From Phycisphaerales bacterium (GTDB lineage Bacteria > Planctomycetota > Phycisphaerae > Phycisphaerales > UBA1924): a stretch of DNA of 5,806 bases. The notes under the pieces were generated by a model. The model worked only from the letters and a program-made list of their open reading frames with translations. It was not told the DNA's origin and searched no databases. A program made the position numbers and the translations under genes. Shown here in pieces: positions 5,210 through 5,806 of the stretch. Each line of letters begins with the position of its first letter. The first letter of the stretch is position 1. The DNA is taken from NCBI GenBank assembly GCA_029260415.1, contig JAJDDH010000061.1:1-5806 (forward strand), in the 5' to 3' direction.

Positions 5210-5806
5210 CCGGGCAGCTCCCCATCGATCATCGTGCGCACGCGTTGCGTCAGCGCCTCGTCACTCAGGCTTGTCCCGCCGTCGAGGCGGAGATCCCGGG
5301 CCAGCCGCTCGGCCATCGCGACCACCTCGCCGCCCACGCGCCTCGCCTGAGCGTAGGGCATGTTCGAGAAGCTGACGAGGTTGTACAGGGGCGGAAACCG
5401 CTCCGTGTCCACCCGGTCCATCGCCTGCTCCACCCGCTTGCGGAACAGGAACCCCGGGTCCGCGACCCGGTCACGCATGGTGATGAAGTTGTCGATCGCC
5501 ATGTCCGCGATCGCGTCGGCGTGGGGCTTGCGCTGGCGGGCGAAGCTCGCGAGCACGCCCTCGATCTCGCCCCCGTCCCGCAGCATCTCCCGCAGCACGC
5601 GGCAGTCCTCGAACGCCGCGTTCATCCCCTGCCCGTAGAAAGGCACGATCGCGTGGGCCGCGTCGCCCAGCACGCACACCCGCCCGTGGTTCCAGGGCGA
5701 GCAGCGGATCGTCACCAGCGGGCTCGTCGGGTTCTCGCGGAAGTCCCTGGCAAGCTCGGGGATCAGCGGAACGCTGTCGTCGTAGTGCGCCCGGAAGTGC
5801 TCGAGC
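5206..5806 (-). CDS. kmo: Kynurenine 3-monooxygenase, C-terminal 199 residues (runs off right edge)
   Basis: FAD-dependent aromatic hydroxylase converting L-kynurenine to 3-hydroxykynurenine with NADPH and O2. In-frame reading starts at 5805 and gives 199 residues ending in DGELPG and TGA at 5208-5206. NPTSPLVTIRC leads into VCVLGDAAHAIVPFYGQGMN, the second FAD-binding GD motif (5620-5667 for GDAAH through GMN), followed by AAFEDC. Downstream, MAIDNFITMRDRV and FPPLYNLVSFSNMPYAQA follow the same order as human kynurenine 3-monooxygenase (NYIEMR and IPLYTMVTFS). The human enzyme's C-terminal membrane anchor is not seen: this protein ends in a charged, soluble-looking segment. About half the protein, including the N-terminal GxGxxG FAD motif, lies outside the window. 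The formamidase gene overlaps its stop by 4 nt, so the two are one operon acting on consecutive intermediates. A GTG at 5715-5713 is internal and is not the start. Confidence 0.93.
   Translation of the reverse strand, partial: LEHFRAHYDDSVPLIPELARDFRENPTSPLVTIRCSPWNHGRVCVLGDAAHAIVPFYGQGMNAAFEDCRVLREMLRDGGEIEGVLASFARQRKPHADAIADMAIDNFITMRDRVADPGFLFRKRVEQAMDRVDTERFPPLYNLVSFSNMPYAQARRVGGEVVAMAERLARDLRLDGGTSLSDEALTQRVRTMIDGELPG
5218..5223 (-). promoter_or_regulatory. Shine-Dalgarno (GGGGAG) for kynurenine formamidase
   Basis: On the minus strand GGGGAG is followed by 8 nt (CTGCCCGG) and the ATG at 5209-5207. It lies inside the last codons of the monooxygenase gene. The ATG shares bases with the upstream TGA (ATGA), so this site plus termination-coupled initiation should set translation of the formamidase. 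Confidence 0.6.

Noticed and set aside
5360..5638. Plus-strand small open frame opposite kynurenine 3-monooxygenase
   Set aside because: It is a shadow of the monooxygenase frame, with Arg/Ser-rich composition and no family features.
1..5806. Search for a new defence, mobile or RNA-based system
   Set aside because: No transposase, integrase, phage, toxin-antitoxin, CRISPR or tRNA signal was seen. The window is metabolic genes with gaps under 100 bp; the unusual points are the formamidase tail and the atypical SDR.

Overview
This is a GC-rich bacterial window with six tightly packed protein genes and almost no non-coding DNA. It holds two functional blocks: the 5' part of a transsulfuration operon, and a two-armed set of kynurenine-pathway (tryptophan catabolism) genes. 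The phylum cannot be fixed from the sequence. High GC, dense packing, bacterial kynurenine 3-monooxygenase and a lysine/alanine-rich histone H1-like protein tail would suit a group such as Planctomycetota or Myxococcota, but that is a guess.

Layout. At 1-1558 (minus strand) lies a full-length cystathionine beta-synthase, followed after 27 nt by the start of a Cys/Met-metabolism PLP enzyme (cystathionine gamma-lyase or gamma-synthase) that runs off the left edge. Together they suggest reverse transsulfuration, from homocysteine through cystathionine to cysteine. A 93-bp divergent gap (1559-1651) separates this from a plus-strand series: an atypical short-chain dehydrogenase/reductase (1652-2440), a 2-aminomuconic semialdehyde dehydrogenase (2485-3954) and a RidA-family 2-aminomuconate deaminase (3962-4402). 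Facing them, with only 3 nt between stop codons, is a minus-strand pair entering from the right edge: kynurenine 3-monooxygenase (C-terminal 199 residues present) and, coupled by an ATGA overlap, cyclase-type kynurenine formamidase.

How the genes work together. The formamidase makes kynurenine from N-formylkynurenine, and the monooxygenase makes 3-hydroxykynurenine. The dehydrogenase and deaminase act lower down, on 2-aminomuconic semialdehyde and 2-aminomuconate. The intervening steps (kynureninase, 3-hydroxyanthranilate dioxygenase, aminocarboxymuconate semialdehyde decarboxylase) and the first step (tryptophan dioxygenase) are not in the window and may lie beyond the right edge.

Most notable points: (1) the formamidase carries a roughly 50-residue Lys/Arg/Ala/Pro tail like histone H1 after an otherwise normal catalytic core; (2) the short-chain dehydrogenase heading the aminomuconate operon has lost three of four classical catalytic positions and has no assigned step; (3) a perfect 8-bp GC hairpin sits between it and the dehydrogenase gene; (4) the plus-strand genes lack Shine-Dalgarno sequences, while every visible minus-strand start has one. 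I see no RNA genes, mobile elements, CRISPR arrays or attachment sites.
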